Assembly (NCBI GenBank): GCA_963724135.1
Contig: CAVRTA010000006.1
Span: 744,001-808,000 of the forward strand
From: DATLGB01 sp963724135
GTDB lineage: Bacteria > Actinomycetota > Thermoleophilia > Solirubrobacterales > Solirubrobacteraceae
Reading direction: 5' to 3'
Length of the DNA: 64,000 nucleotides
Shown here: piece after piece, positions 1 to 10,829 of the stretch
How positions within the stretch are numbered: position 1 is the first letter of the stretch
How the letters are laid out: each line of letters opens with the position of its first letter
Translations under genes and position numbers: made by a program
Notes under the pieces: generated by a model
Database searches by the model: none
What the model was told of the DNA's origin: nothing
What the model saw: only the letters and a program-made list of their open reading frames with translations

Positions 1-3249
<3,249 letters not shown>

Positions 3250-3486
3250 GGCTGGGCGACTCCTCAGTCGGGAGGGGCTACGGATCTACGGGCGAGGGTG
3301 CGCTGGGAGCAACAAAGCGCGACCAGGCAATGTAGCACAGGCGTATCCAGTACCCCTGAGCGGGCGGATCGGCTCTCACGGACCCCGTCCTGGGCGCCCC
3401 GTATGTGGCGGGGAACCGTGGATTGGACGGCTGCGGCTATCGGCCGATCGCAGCGAATTGTAGGCGCCGCGTCAACCCGCACGCGT

Positions 3487-3530
3487 GAACGTCCTTCATA
3501 CCCCGCTGGGGCCTGGACTCCGGGACGTTC
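3487..3530. repeat. degenerate copy of the 12-nt-loop hairpin element
   Basis: The left arm GAACGTCCTTCATACC (3487-3502) and right arm GGACTCCGGGACGTTC (3515-3530) flank a 12-nt loop. Only the outer 8 bp and the inner CC/GG pair well. Outer sequence and loop length match the perfect copies at 3747-3792 and 51698-51745, so I read it as a decayed member of the same family. Confidence 0.55.
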
Positions 3531-3746
3531 GCGGCCGGCCGGGTGTCGGTGCCGCTAAAGAGCAGAGTGGGTCACCCGTCGCGACGGGGACTCATCGGCG
3601 CCATCGTGTCGCCGATGCAACCCCGGCGCGGATCCCGGCGCAGTCTGCATCGCCGCGGTCGACCGTGACGGGCTCCCCGCGAGCTACTCGAACTCCCGGC
3701 CGACCGCGACGGTCGCCAACAGCCCGACGGTGAGGACCAGAAGCGC

Positions 3747-3792
3747 CGAACGTCCCGCATACCCCTCTGTGGCCTGGTATGCGGGACGTTCG
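3747..3792. repeat. perfect 17-bp inverted repeat, 12-nt loop, just downstream of rplL
   Basis: CGAACGTCCCGCATACC (3747-3763) and its exact reverse complement (3776-3792) enclose a 12-nt loop. It lies 34 nt past the rplL stop, so it could act as a terminator, though no T-run follows. A second perfect copy at 51698-51745 differs in the stem at positions that change on both arms, so pairing is kept. Confidence 0.85.
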
Positions 3793-3826
3793 CGGTGGTG
3801 CGGCCCTGGGCCTGCCCCCTTCGTCG

Positions 3827-4213
3827 CTACTTGACCTCGACGGAGGCGCCGGCCTCCTCGAGCTCGGACTTGAGCTTGTCGGCCTCGTCCTTGTCGACGC
3901 CCTCCTTGACGGGCTTGGGGGCCTCGTCGACGAGGGCCTTGGCCTCCTTGAGGCCGAGGCCGGTCGCGGCGCGCACGACCTTGATGACCTGGATCTTCTT
4001 GTCGCCGGCGCCGGTGAGGACGACGTCGAAGCTCGACTTCTCCTCCTCGGCCGCGCCGCCGCCGTCGCCGGCGGCACCGCCGCCGGCCGGGGCCGCCGCG
4101 GCGACCGCGGTCGCCGACACGCCGAACTCCTCCTCGAGCGCCTTGATGCGCTCGGAGAGCTCGAGGACGGAAATGGACTTCAGCTCGTCGATCCACTCAG
4201 TGGTGGTAGCCAT
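3827..4213 (-). CDS. rplL: 50S ribosomal protein L7/L12
   Basis: Forms the ribosomal stalk that recruits and stimulates translational GTPases; it binds as dimers to L10. The 128 residues show the N-terminal dimerisation helix (WIDELKSISVLELSERIKAL), an Ala/Gly/Glu-rich hinge at about 38-58, and the C-terminal factor-binding domain (FDVVLTGAGDKKIQVIKVVR, then GLGLKEAKALVDEAPKPVKEG). Length and ending (VEVK) are normal. It starts at ATG 4213, one base after the inferred rplJ stop, and is the last gene before the gap to rpoB. Confidence 0.98.
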   Translation of the reverse strand: MATTTEWIDELKSISVLELSERIKALEEEFGVSATAVAAAAPAGGGAAGDGGGAAEEEKSSFDVVLTGAGDKKIQVIKVVRAATGLGLKEAKALVDEAPKPVKEGVDKDEADKLKSELEEAGASVEVK

Positions 4214-4214
4214 G

Positions 4215-4877
4215 TTCAGGACTCCTTGGTGTCTTCGTCAGGTGTGTCAGTTTCGGGTTCGGCCGGCGCCTCGGCTTCGGCCTCCGGCTCGGCTTCCGCC
4301 TCGGCCTCGGGCTCTGCCTCCGCGGCGTGCCTCGGCCGCAGCCGCGGGCGCCTCGCCGCGAGACCAGGCCCTGCTCGGCGATCTGCGCGAGCTGGCGGGC
4401 GAGGCCGGAGATGAGGTTGTTCATGCCGGCGGCGAGACCGGTGAGCGGGCTCGCGACCATGCCGACGAGACGCCCGTAGAGCACGTCACGCGAGGGCAGG
4501 CGCGAGATCGCGAGGATCTCGTCCGCGGTGACCGGCGCGCCGTCCATCCAGCCGCCCTTGAACGTGAGGATCCCGTTCGCGCGGCTGAAGTCGGCGATCG
4601 CCTTGGCTGCTGACGCGGCGTCGCCGCGGACGAGCGTGAGCGCGGTCGGGCCCTCGAGGTGCTGCTTGAGGTCCTCGGCGCCGGCCTTCTCGGCCGCGCG
4701 CTCGGTCAGCGTGTTCTTGGTGATCCGGAAGGAGGTGTCCGCCCCGCGCAGCGCGGTGCGCAGCTCGGCTGCCTGCGGCACGGAGATGCCGCGGTAGTCG
4801 ACCGCGAAGACGGCATCGGCTTCTGAGATCTGCGCGGCGATCTCGTCGATCACCGCAGCTTTCTGGGCTCTGTCCAA
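4215..4877 (-). CDS. rplJ: 50S ribosomal protein L10, C-terminal tail frameshifted
   Basis: Anchors the L7/L12 stalk on 23S rRNA. Residues 1-165 or so are normal (AVFAVDYRGISVPQAAELR, FRITKNTLTERAAEKAG, RLVGMVASPLTGLAAGMNNL). In the uncorrected frame the tail becomes Arg/Pro-rich and ends inside rplL at 4197. Removing one extra base near 4355-4360 and one near 4327-4331 gives an acidic Ala/Glu/Pro tail ending DTPDEDTKES at a TGA (4215-4217), one base before rplL. An acidic tail is usual for actinobacterial L10, so two single-base insertions are the simplest reading. The start is ATG 4877. Confidence 0.95.
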
Positions 4878-4907
4878 CTGCTTCCTCCTATCCGGGCCTT
4901 ACGCGTG

Positions 4908-4934
4908 TCACAAAAGGGACGGCCCCTTTTGTGA
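4908..4934. repeat. 27-bp palindromic repeat unit between rplA and rplJ
   Basis: Arms TCACAAAAGGG and CCCTTTTGTGA pair perfectly around a 5-nt centre. It sits in the 97-nt spacer between rplA and rplJ. Nearly the same 27-bp unit occurs inside bioF (30468-30517) and bioD (32592-32649). It could affect expression between these genes or be a passive repeat. A classical L10 leader would lie here, but I cannot recognise its structure. Confidence 0.8.
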
Positions 4935-4974
4935 CGTGCCGCCGGGGGTCTGTGGAGGCGGTGTCCAGGGTCGG

Positions 4975-5712
4975 TTAGCCGACCGCTGCCTCCGCCTGAG
5001 CTGACAAGTTCTTGGTCTTGGCCGGGTCGACCTTGATCCCGGGGCCGTGGGTGGTGGCGAGCACGACCGTGCGGATGTACTTGCCCTTGGCCGCGGACGG
5101 CTTGGCGCGCAGGATCTCCTCGATCACGGTCTGGTAGTTGGCGAGCAGGTGCTCCTCCGGGAAGGAGATCTTCCCGAGCGACAGGTGGACGATCGCGGTG
5201 CGGTCGGTCCGGTACTCGATCTTGCCGGCCTTGGACTCCTCGACCGCCTTGGCGACGTCCATCGTCACGGTGCCGACCTTCGGGTTGGGCATCTTGCCCG
5301 ACGGGCCGAGGATGCGGCCGAGCTTGCCGACCACCGGCATCATGTCGGGGGTGGCGATGGCGACGTCGAAGTCGTCGAAGCCCTCCTCGATCTGCTTGGC
5401 CAGGTCCTCGGCGCCGACCACGTCCGCGCCGGCTTCCTCAGCCTCCTTGGCCTTGTCCCCGCGCGCGAAGACCGCGATCTTGACGTCCTTGCCGAGCCCG
5501 TGCGGCAGCGCGATCGTGCCGCGCAGCTGTTCGTCGGCGTGGCGGACGTTGAGGCCCGTGCGGACGTGCACCTCGAGCGTCTCGTCCATCTTTGCCGGCG
5601 CGGTCTCCTTGACGAGCTGGATCGCCTCGGCGGGGTCGTACTCGCGGTTGCGGTCGACCTTCGAGCGCGCCTCGAGGTACTTCTTCCCGTGCTTGGCAAC
5701 GTCGACTCCCAT
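4975..5712 (-). CDS. rplA: 50S ribosomal protein L1, in frame with and not separated from L11
   Basis: L1 forms the mobile L1 stalk at the E site and often represses its own operon. The domain begins AKHGKKYLEARSKVDRNREY and contains GKLGRILGPSGKMPNPKVGT; it is full length to GPGIKVDPAKTKNLSAQAEAAVG. Normally a stop for L11 and an ATG for L1 lie before AKHGKK. Here the frame runs GVDV-AKHGKK with neither. The nearest in-frame ATG is 5712 (MGVDVAKHGKKY), which would give L1 five extra residues by internal initiation. Otherwise a fused 379-residue L11-L1 protein is made. No removal of a single base nearby creates a stop, so the usual insertion errors of this sequence do not explain it. Confidence 0.9.
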   Translation of the reverse strand: MGVDVAKHGKKYLEARSKVDRNREYDPAEAIQLVKETAPAKMDETLEVHVRTGLNVRHADEQLRGTIALPHGLGKDVKIAVFARGDKAKEAEEAGADVVGAEDLAKQIEEGFDDFDVAIATPDMMPVVGKLGRILGPSGKMPNPKVGTVTMDVAKAVEESKAGKIEYRTDRTAIVHLSLGKISFPEEHLLANYQTVIEEILRAKPSAAKGKYIRTVVLATTHGPGIKVDPAKTKNLSAQAEAAVG

Positions 5713-6114
5713 CGAGCGGGCGGTTCCGGCGATGATCTTCTCGGCCTGGTCGAGGTCGTGCGCGTTGAGGTCGGGCAGCTTCTTCTCGGCGATCGCGCGG
5801 ATCTGGTCGCGACTGATCCGGCCGACCTTGTTGCGGTTGGGCTCGCCCGAGCCCTTGTCGATCCCGATCGCCTGCCGGATCAGCACGGCGGCCGGCGGCG
5901 TCTTGGTGATGAAGGTGAACGAGCGGTCCTCGAAGACCGTGATCTCGACCGGGATCGTCGTCCCCATGTCGTTGGAGGTCGCGGCGTTGAACGCCTTGAC
6001 GAACTCCATGATGTTGATGCCGTGCTGGCCCAGGGCGGGGCCGACCGGCGGCGCCGGCGAGGCCTGGCCCCCGGGGGCCTGCAGTTTGATCGTGGTGAGG
6101 ACTTTCTTGGCCAT
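5698..6114 (-). CDS. rplK: 50S ribosomal protein L11, frame continues into L1 without a stop
   Basis: L11 is part of the GTPase-associated centre on 23S rRNA. The 139 residues MAKKVLTTIKLQAPGGQASP to GTARSMGVDV are a complete L11: the proline-rich N-terminal domain (PPVGPALGQHGINIMEFVKA) and the C-terminal RNA-binding domain ending IIAGTARSMG. A stop codon is expected after GVDV but is absent; the ORF continues through L1 to 4975. The start ATG (6112-6114) overlaps the nusG stop by one base (TGATG). Confidence 0.92.
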
Positions 6115-6635
6115 CAGACCTTCTTCACTTGGTCGTATCCGACTTCGACGGGTGTCTCGCGGCCGAAGATCGAGACCAGCACCTTAAGGCGTGCCGCGTC
6201 CTCGTTGATCTCGGCGATCTCACCGGAGAAGTCGGAGAGGGGTCCGGAGATGACCTTGACGGTCTCCCCGATCGTGAACTGGGCGCGGCTCGGCGCGCGC
6301 ACGGCGACCTCGCGGTGCAGCAGCCGGTCGACCTCTGACTGCGTGAGCGGGATCGGCTCGTTGGTCGCCCCGACGAAGCCGGTGACGCCGGGCGTGTTCT
6401 TGACCAGCGACCACGAATCCTCGTTGAGGTCCATGTTCACCAGCACGTAGCCGGGCATCGTGCGCTTCTCGACGGTCACCTTCTGGTTGTCCTTGAGCTC
6501 CTGGACGGTCTCGGTCGGCACGACGACCTGGCGCACGTTGCGCTGCTGCGAGAGCGAGACCACGCGGTGCTCGAGGTTCTGCTTGACCTTGTTCTCGTGC
6601 CCTGAGTAGGTGTTGATGACGTACCAGCGGAACAT
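6114..6635 (-). CDS. nusG: Transcription termination/antitermination protein NusG
   Basis: Binds RNA polymerase beta' and couples it to ribosomes or Rho. I start it at ATG 6635 (MFRWYVINTYSGHENKVKQN), giving 173 residues; the open frame continues upstream but that sequence is not NusG-like. The NGN domain includes VVVPTETVQELKDNQKVTVE and TMPGYVLVNMDL. The C-terminal KOW domain is FTIGETVKVISGPLSDFSGE. It lies 17 nt after secE and is translationally coupled to rplK. Confidence 0.97.
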   Translation of the reverse strand: MFRWYVINTYSGHENKVKQNLEHRVVSLSQQRNVRQVVVPTETVQELKDNQKVTVEKRTMPGYVLVNMDLNEDSWSLVKNTPGVTGFVGATNEPIPLTQSEVDRLLHREVAVRAPSRAQFTIGETVKVISGPLSDFSGEIAEINEDAARLKVLVSIFGRETPVEVGYDQVKKV

Positions 6636-6652
6636 GTGTGCCTTCAGACGAG

Positions 6653-7153
6653 TTAGAGGATGGCCTCGACAAGGGGTTGCCACACCAGCGCGTCCAGTGC
6701 CCCGAGATACATGCCCACGATCAGGCAGAACACGAGAACGACGACTGTGGCCTGGAAGACGTGCTTGCGGTCGGGCCACTGCACGCGCCGCAGCTCGTCC
6801 GCGCACGCCCGCAGGAAGGTGAGAACGCGGCCACGCTCCTTGTGGTCGCGCGCGGGCCCTTCCTCCCCAGCCGAGCGCCTGACCCCGGACTCGACGAGGT
6901 CCCGCGGGATCTCGACCTCGTCCGCTGCCCGTGTGAGCTCGTCCTCGGTGACGCCGACCTCGGTGGCGTCGTCATCGGCGGGCGGGACGTCGGCGCCCTG
7001 CTCGGCCAGCTGTGCCTCGTCGACGTAGGGCGTCGCCCCCTCGAGCTCCGGCGGTGTCGACGAGTCCTGCGGGCGCGAGCGCTTGCCACGCGGCGGCTGG
7101 CCGGCGGCACGGGCGCGCTGGCGCGCCTTGGAACGCTGACGATCCCGCGCCAC
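6653..7153 (-). CDS. secE: Preprotein translocase subunit SecE with long N-terminal extension
   Basis: Essential clamp subunit of the SecYEG channel. The core is at residues 105-166: FLRACADELRRVQWPDRKHV followed by one membrane segment (VVVLVFCLIVGMYLGALDAL). The first 100 or so residues are an extra, soluble, first basic then acidic extension without recognisable motifs. Many single-TM SecE proteins are only 60-90 residues; extensions are seen in other actinobacteria. The position between rpmG and nusG is canonical. Confidence 0.94.
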   Translation of the reverse strand: MARDRQRSKARQRARAAGQPPRGKRSRPQDSSTPPELEGATPYVDEAQLAEQGADVPPADDDATEVGVTEDELTRAADEVEIPRDLVESGVRRSAGEEGPARDHKERGRVLTFLRACADELRRVQWPDRKHVFQATVVVLVFCLIVGMYLGALDALVWQPLVEAIL

Positions 7154-7159
7154 GAGGGG

Positions 7160-7324
7160 TCAGCGGGTCTCGCGATGCCCGGTGTGGGTCTTGCACCACT
7201 TGCAGTACTTGCGCAGGCTGATGCGGTCCGGGTTGTTTCGCTTGGACTTGTTGGTCTGGTAGTTCCGGCGCTTGCACTCCTCGCAGGCGAGGGTCACAGC
7301 GATCCGGACGTCTCCGCGGGCCAC
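7160..7324 (-). CDS. rpmG: 50S ribosomal protein L33
   Basis: A 54-residue ribosomal protein. I chose GTG 7324 (ARGDVRIAVTLACEECKRRN) because it gives the family length and has GGAG 8 nt upstream; a longer open frame exists upstream but is not L33-like. Two CxxC pairs (CEEC and CKWC) mark the zinc-binding form. It ends TGHRETR, 6 nt before secE. In this order it is normally the first gene of the rpmG-secE-nusG block; no tRNA-Trp is visible just upstream. Confidence 0.93.
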   Translation of the reverse strand: MARGDVRIAVTLACEECKRRNYQTNKSKRNNPDRISLRKYCKWCKTHTGHRETR

Positions 7325-7455
7325 GAGATTGACTCCGAGGTTGCTTACTTGAAGCGCCGGGCAAAGGAAAACCCCGCACCGGCGCGAGGTCGAAGGGTCA
7401 GCATAGCGCGTTCGCAATGCCGCGCTGCGCGGGCAGAACCGGCATGATCTGCGGG

Positions 7456-7953
7456 ATGCGCAAGGTGCTCGTGGTCGCACTGCTGAGTCTGCTGACACTC
7501 GGCGCCACTCCCGCGGCCGCCGCGTGCGCCGGCGCGAACCAGAAGGTCACCCGCGCGAACATCCGCGAAGCGCGGGCCGCGATCCGCTGCCTGATCAACG
7601 CCCGCCGTGCCGCAGTGGGCGTGGATCCGCTCAAGACCAGCCGGAAGCTGACCCTGATCGCCCGCCGCCACGCCAAGCTGATGCGCGACGAGGACTTCTT
7701 CGGCCACACCACTCCCGACGGCCGGACCCGCGAGCAGCGCTACGCCGACGCGGGCTACCACCACCGCACGGGCGAGAACCTCGCCTTCGGCTGGGAGACA
7801 CCGCGCATCGTCGTGCGCCGGTGGATGCGGCCCGGTGACATCCATACGCGCAACATCCTGAGCGAGCGCTGGCGCTACCTCGGCGTCGGCGCTGCCGTCG
7901 GCAGCAGCCGCAAGCGCCTCTACGCCGTGGCGTTCGGTCCCGCGCGCGCGTGA
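7456..7953 (+). CDS. Secreted CAP-domain (SCP/YkwD-like) protein
   Basis: Exported protein of unknown role with a CAP fold. From ATG 7456 it has a clear signal peptide (MRKVLVVALLSLLTLGATPAAA). The mature part carries the usual CAP signals: an N-terminal helix (LINARRAAVGVDPLKTSRKL), FGHTTPDG, GENLAFG and a C-terminal strand (YAVAFGPARA). An ORF start 39 nt upstream would spoil the signal peptide. Its stop overlaps the next gene's start (GTGA), so the two are likely co-expressed. Confidence 0.88.
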   Translation: MRKVLVVALLSLLTLGATPAAAACAGANQKVTRANIREARAAIRCLINARRAAVGVDPLKTSRKLTLIARRHAKLMRDEDFFGHTTPDGRTREQRYADAGYHHRTGENLAFGWETPRIVVRRWMRPGDIHTRNILSERWRYLGVGAAVGSSRKRLYAVAFGPARA

Positions 7954-8576
7954 GCACGTTCCTCATCGGCGGCGGCCGAGATCCAGACGAAGCAGCGGCC
8001 GTGCACGCTCCGTTCCTCGCCGCGGTGGACGGCCCGGTGCTGTGCGTATGCCTCGAGGAGCCCGAGCGCTGGCGCGGCTACCTCGGCGACGCCCGCGTGA
8101 CCGACCGGCCGGTGGCGGCCGACCTCGACGGGGCGCGCGGCGTCTACGTCGCGGGCGGGCTGACGCCCGAGTACTGGTCCCGCGTCTGCGACTCGGACTT
8201 CGGGCGCGCGCTGCGCGCATGGGACGGCGTCTACTGCGGCTACTCCGCCGGCGCGGCGGTCGCGTCCCGCCAGGCCCTCGTCGGGGGCTTCAAGGTGGGC
8301 GCGCTCGAGGTCTGCGACTCCGACTTCGCCGAGGGCCTCGAGCAGGTCGAGGTGCGTGACGGCCTCGGCCGCGTCGACTTCACCGTCGACGTCCACGCGT
8401 CGCAGTGGGGGACGCTGACCCGGCTCGTGCACGCGGTCAGCGACGGGCTGTGCACGTCCGGCCTGGCGATCGACGAGCACACCTGCGTCGAGGTGGAGCG
8501 GACCGGCGAGCTGCGGCTGCACGGGCGCGGCTGCGCCTACCGCGTCGGGCTCGGGACGATCTCGGTCCTGCGCTGA
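7950..8576 (+). CDS. Peptidase S51-like (dipeptidase E/cyanophycinase) family protein
   Basis: Predicted cytoplasmic serine peptidase of the class-I glutamine-amidotransferase-like fold. The N-terminus FLIGGGRDP and the nucleophile elbow YCGYSAGAAV (residues about 94-103) match family S51; GLTPEY precedes it as expected. The length, 208 residues, fits alpha-aspartyl dipeptidases and their relatives. The substrate cannot be told from sequence. It starts at a GTG that overlaps the CAP gene stop; its 3' end overlaps the convergent gene by 40 nt. Confidence 0.8.
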   Translation: MSTFLIGGGRDPDEAAAVHAPFLAAVDGPVLCVCLEEPERWRGYLGDARVTDRPVAADLDGARGVYVAGGLTPEYWSRVCDSDFGRALRAWDGVYCGYSAGAAVASRQALVGGFKVGALEVCDSDFAEGLEQVEVRDGLGRVDFTVDVHASQWGTLTRLVHAVSDGLCTSGLAIDEHTCVEVERTGELRLHGRGCAYRVGLGTISVLR

Positions 8577-8953
8577 CGCGCCAGCCAGAGCGCGAAGGCC
8601 AGCAACGCCAGCCCGCAGAGGATGTCGGCGACGATGTGGGCCTGGCGCCAGGCGGGCATGTCGGTTGCTCCCGCGACCGAGTAGTGCGCGAACCCGACCA
8701 GGCCGCTGCCCGAGTAGATCGCCAGCGCGATCGCGGCGCCGGTCACGCGCGCGCGGGCAAGGAGGAGGTAGCCGGCGATCGCGAAGGCCGTGAAGATGAA
8801 CCAGCTGGAGCCGATGAGGGTCTGCGACGGCGCCGGCCCGCTGGTGGGCTGGGGGTAGTCGTCGAAGTTGAACGTGTTGTCGGCGTAGTGGACGATCGAC
8901 ACGGCGATCGCCAGCGCCAGCAGCGGGCGCAGGATGCGCAGCGGCTCCCTCAT
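8537..8953 (-). CDS. Small integral membrane protein, function unknown
   Basis: 138 residues with about four hydrophobic segments (ILRPLLALAIAVSIVHYADN, WFIFTAFAIAGYLLLARARV, AAIALAIYSGSGLVGFAHYS, IVADILCGLALLAFALWLAR). I do not recognise the family. Polar residues (HYADNTFNFDDYP, HYSVAG) sit near membrane borders. It is convergent with the S51 gene and in the same direction as, but 64 nt past, the anti-sigma gene. Confidence 0.65.
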   Translation of the reverse strand: MREPLRILRPLLALAIAVSIVHYADNTFNFDDYPQPTSGPAPSQTLIGSSWFIFTAFAIAGYLLLARARVTGAAIALAIYSGSGLVGFAHYSVAGATDMPAWRQAHIVADILCGLALLAFALWLARQRRTEIVPSPTR

Positions 8954-9016
8954 GCCGCCGTCAAGCGAACCACGTCGGCCGCCGGGCCCCTGTGACGGGG
9001 CGCACAGAGACGGTTC

Positions 9017-9688
9017 TCAGGCCGGCGTGGCGCTGAGCAGCAGCTCGCCCGTCGGCTCGGCGGAACCGCCGGCGGGCTCGTCGGTGACCATCACCTTGTC
9101 GACGCCGTCGACGTCGCCGACGGCCACGGACGCGCGCCCGTCGCGGGTCACGCTGAACAGCGCGTCGGTCGGCTCCACCTCGCCGTCGCGCTGGAGCCAC
9201 ACCTGGTACACGCGCCCCGGCGGGGGCGCGGGCAGGCGGGCGCCGACGAGGCGCGCGCTGTCATCGGAGATCTCGAGCTGCGCGGTCGCCCCCGCGGCGG
9301 CCACCTGCGCGTCGACGGTTGTGGTCCCGCCGCCGATGACGGCCACGAACAGCGCCGCGGCGAGCGCCGCGGCCGCGAAGCCCGCCGGGAGCAGGCGGGG
9401 CACGCGCCAGCGGCGGCGCTCGGGCCGGTCGGCCGCCGGGCCCGCGGCGGCCAGCAGCTGGGCCTCGGCGTTGACGACGGCCATCACACGCTCGCGCACC
9501 GCCGGCGGCGGGGCGACCTGCGGGACCGCGCCCGGCAGCGCGTCGGCGGCGCGGCGCAGCTCGTCGGCGTCCTCGCGGCAGACGGCACACCCGGACAGGT
9601 GCTCTTCGAAGGGCCGGCGCTCGCTCTCGGGCAGGGCGCCTAGCGCCCATGCGGCGACGGAGTCGGCCCAGCGGTCGTGGTCAGTCAT
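9017..9688 (-). CDS. Anti-sigma factor, RskA/zinc-finger type, membrane-anchored
   Basis: Holds its partner sigma factor inactive at the membrane. The N-terminal part has the anti-sigma zinc motif (HLSGCAVCRED, with an upstream His), then a linker, one membrane segment (LPAGFAAAALAAALFVAVIG, about 105-125) and an extracytoplasmic RskA-type domain (VYQVWLQRDGEVEPTDALFS). It overlaps the sigma gene by 4 nt (ATGA), the standard arrangement for a cognate pair. Regulated proteolysis would release the sigma factor. Confidence 0.88.
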   Translation of the reverse strand: MTDHDRWADSVAAWALGALPESERRPFEEHLSGCAVCREDADELRRAADALPGAVPQVAPPPAVRERVMAVVNAEAQLLAAAGPAADRPERRRWRVPRLLPAGFAAAALAAALFVAVIGGGTTTVDAQVAAAGATAQLEISDDSARLVGARLPAPPPGRVYQVWLQRDGEVEPTDALFSVTRDGRASVAVGDVDGVDKVMVTDEPAGGSAEPTGELLLSATPA

Positions 9689-10254
9689 GCCCTCACCTCC
9701 TCAAGCGTTGCACGCAGCTTCTGCAGGCCGAGCCGCATGCGCGCTTTGACAGTGCCCAGCGGCATCGTGAGCAGCTCGGCGATCTCGACGTGGGTGAAGC
9801 CGCCGAAGTAGGCGAGTTCGATCACGCGCACCTGCTCTTCCGGTAGCGCGTCAAGCGCGCCGCGCACTGCGAGCGCGTCCATGCGACGGATCGCCTCGAC
9901 CTCCGGCCCGGCCTCGTTGGAGCTGAACCGCTCCTCGATTCCCTCGTCGCTGGCCCTGCGGCGGTCGTGCACGCTCGCCCGGCGGATCGTGTCGATGGCG
10001 CGGTGGTGGACGATCCCGAGCAGCCACGAGCGCACGGAGCCTCGCGCCGGGTCGTAGCGGCCGCCGGAGCGCCAGACCGCCAAGAAGCCGTCCTGCAAGG
10101 CGTCCTCGGCTTCGGAGCGGCGCCCGATGATGCGATAGACGAGCGAGAACGCGGCCCCGGCATGGCGGTCGTAGATGACCGCGAAGGCGGCGGCGTCGCC
10201 CGCCTGGATCAGCGGCATCAGATCCTCGTCGGCGAGCAGGCGCAGGTCGGCCAT
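9685..10254 (-). CDS. ECF RNA polymerase sigma factor (SigK-like)
   Basis: Extracytoplasmic-function sigma factor of 189 residues. Region 2 is clear (AFAVIYDRHAGAAFSLVYRI, then EAEDALQDGFLAVW and GSVRSWLLGIVHHRAIDTIR); region 4 has the helix-turn-helix EVEIAELLTMPLGTVKARMR-like block. The RskA-type anti-sigma gene follows with overlapping start and stop, and the likely pair resembles SigK-RskA. Such loci are usually autoregulated, but I see no promoter I would defend. Confidence 0.92.
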   Translation of the reverse strand: MADLRLLADEDLMPLIQAGDAAAFAVIYDRHAGAAFSLVYRIIGRRSEAEDALQDGFLAVWRSGGRYDPARGSVRSWLLGIVHHRAIDTIRRASVHDRRRASDEGIEERFSSNEAGPEVEAIRRMDALAVRGALDALPEEQVRVIELAYFGGFTHVEIAELLTMPLGTVKARMRLGLQKLRATLEEVRA

Positions 10255-10303
10255 GTCTTGAGTCTTCGCAGCAGCGGCACGTCCGGATCACATCCTGCCC
10301 GAC

Positions 10304-10768
10304 TCATGACGCCGCGGCGACGCGCACGAGCGGGAGCGTACGCGGGGCGATCTGCGTCGACATCGCGATGTAGGACGTCGAGCGGCGCACGGGGCCGGCG
10401 TGGAGGATCACGTTGACGATCTCCTGGAGGTGGCCGTTGTCGCGCGCGACCACGCGGCAGATCAGATCGCGCGGGCCGGTGGTGCCAAAGGCCTCGAGGA
10501 TCTCGGGAATGCCGTCGAGCGTCTTGATCGCCTCGTCGAGCCGGCCCTGGATGATCTCGAGGAAGACGAAGGCGAGGACCGGGTAGCCGATCTGCGCCGG
10601 GTCGACTCCGGGCGCCGTCAGCGCTCCGCGCGCCTCGAGCTTGGCCAGGCGCGCCTGCACGGTGCCGCGTGCCACGCCCAGCCGGCGGGCGACCTCCACG
10701 AGCCCGATGCGCGGATTGACCGTCAGCTGCTCGAGAATGCCGGCGTCGATCGCGTCGATACTGGTCAT
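10304..10768 (-). CDS. Lrp/AsnC-family transcriptional regulator
   Basis: Amino-acid-responsive DNA-binding protein. I start at ATG 10768 (MTSIDAIDAGILEQLTVNPR), the family-typical N-terminus. The winged helix is at 5-55 (VEVARRLGVARGTVQARLAK) and the RAM effector domain follows (VLAFVFLEIIQGRLDEAIKT). It is divergent from the phenylalanine hydroxylase gene with a 61-nt shared spacer, so it most likely senses an aromatic amino acid and controls that gene. That is inference from context. Confidence 0.9.
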   Translation of the reverse strand: MTSIDAIDAGILEQLTVNPRIGLVEVARRLGVARGTVQARLAKLEARGALTAPGVDPAQIGYPVLAFVFLEIIQGRLDEAIKTLDGIPEILEAFGTTGPRDLICRVVARDNGHLQEIVNVILHAGPVRRSTSYIAMSTQIAPRTLPLVRVAAAS

Positions 10769-10829
10769 ATTGCCCAGTGAATCACGTTGCCTGTTGTCAA
10801 GTCGCCCGGATCGGGGCATCTTTAGAGGC

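Larger units (their letters stand above)
3250..3826. other. rplL-rpoB intergenic region with two hairpin elements
   Basis: This 577-nt gap has no convincing gene; the short ORFs in it are Arg/Pro/Ser-rich frame noise. It holds two copies of a hairpin family (3487-3530 and 3747-3792). On the minus strand an extended -10-like TGCTACATT lies at about 3329-3337, some 80 nt before the rpoB start, but I see no good -35, so a promoter is only possible. The distal hairpin follows rplL directly and may end or attenuate the ribosomal-protein transcript. Confidence 0.5.

Noticed and set aside
3485..3733. 82-residue ORF in the rplL-rpoB gap
   Set aside because: No ribosome binding site, no recognisable domain, Arg/Pro/Ser-rich; overlaps the decayed hairpin.
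4197..4360. Programmed frameshift giving L10 an Arg-rich alternative tail
   Set aside because: Two single-base insertions restore an acidic tail and a stop next to rplL, and similar errors occur throughout the window.
7325..7455. Possible tRNA-Trp or EF-Tu gene upstream of rpmG
   Set aside because: No T-arm or cloverleaf could be found; the neighbouring gene is a CAP protein, so the usual tuf neighbour is absent here.
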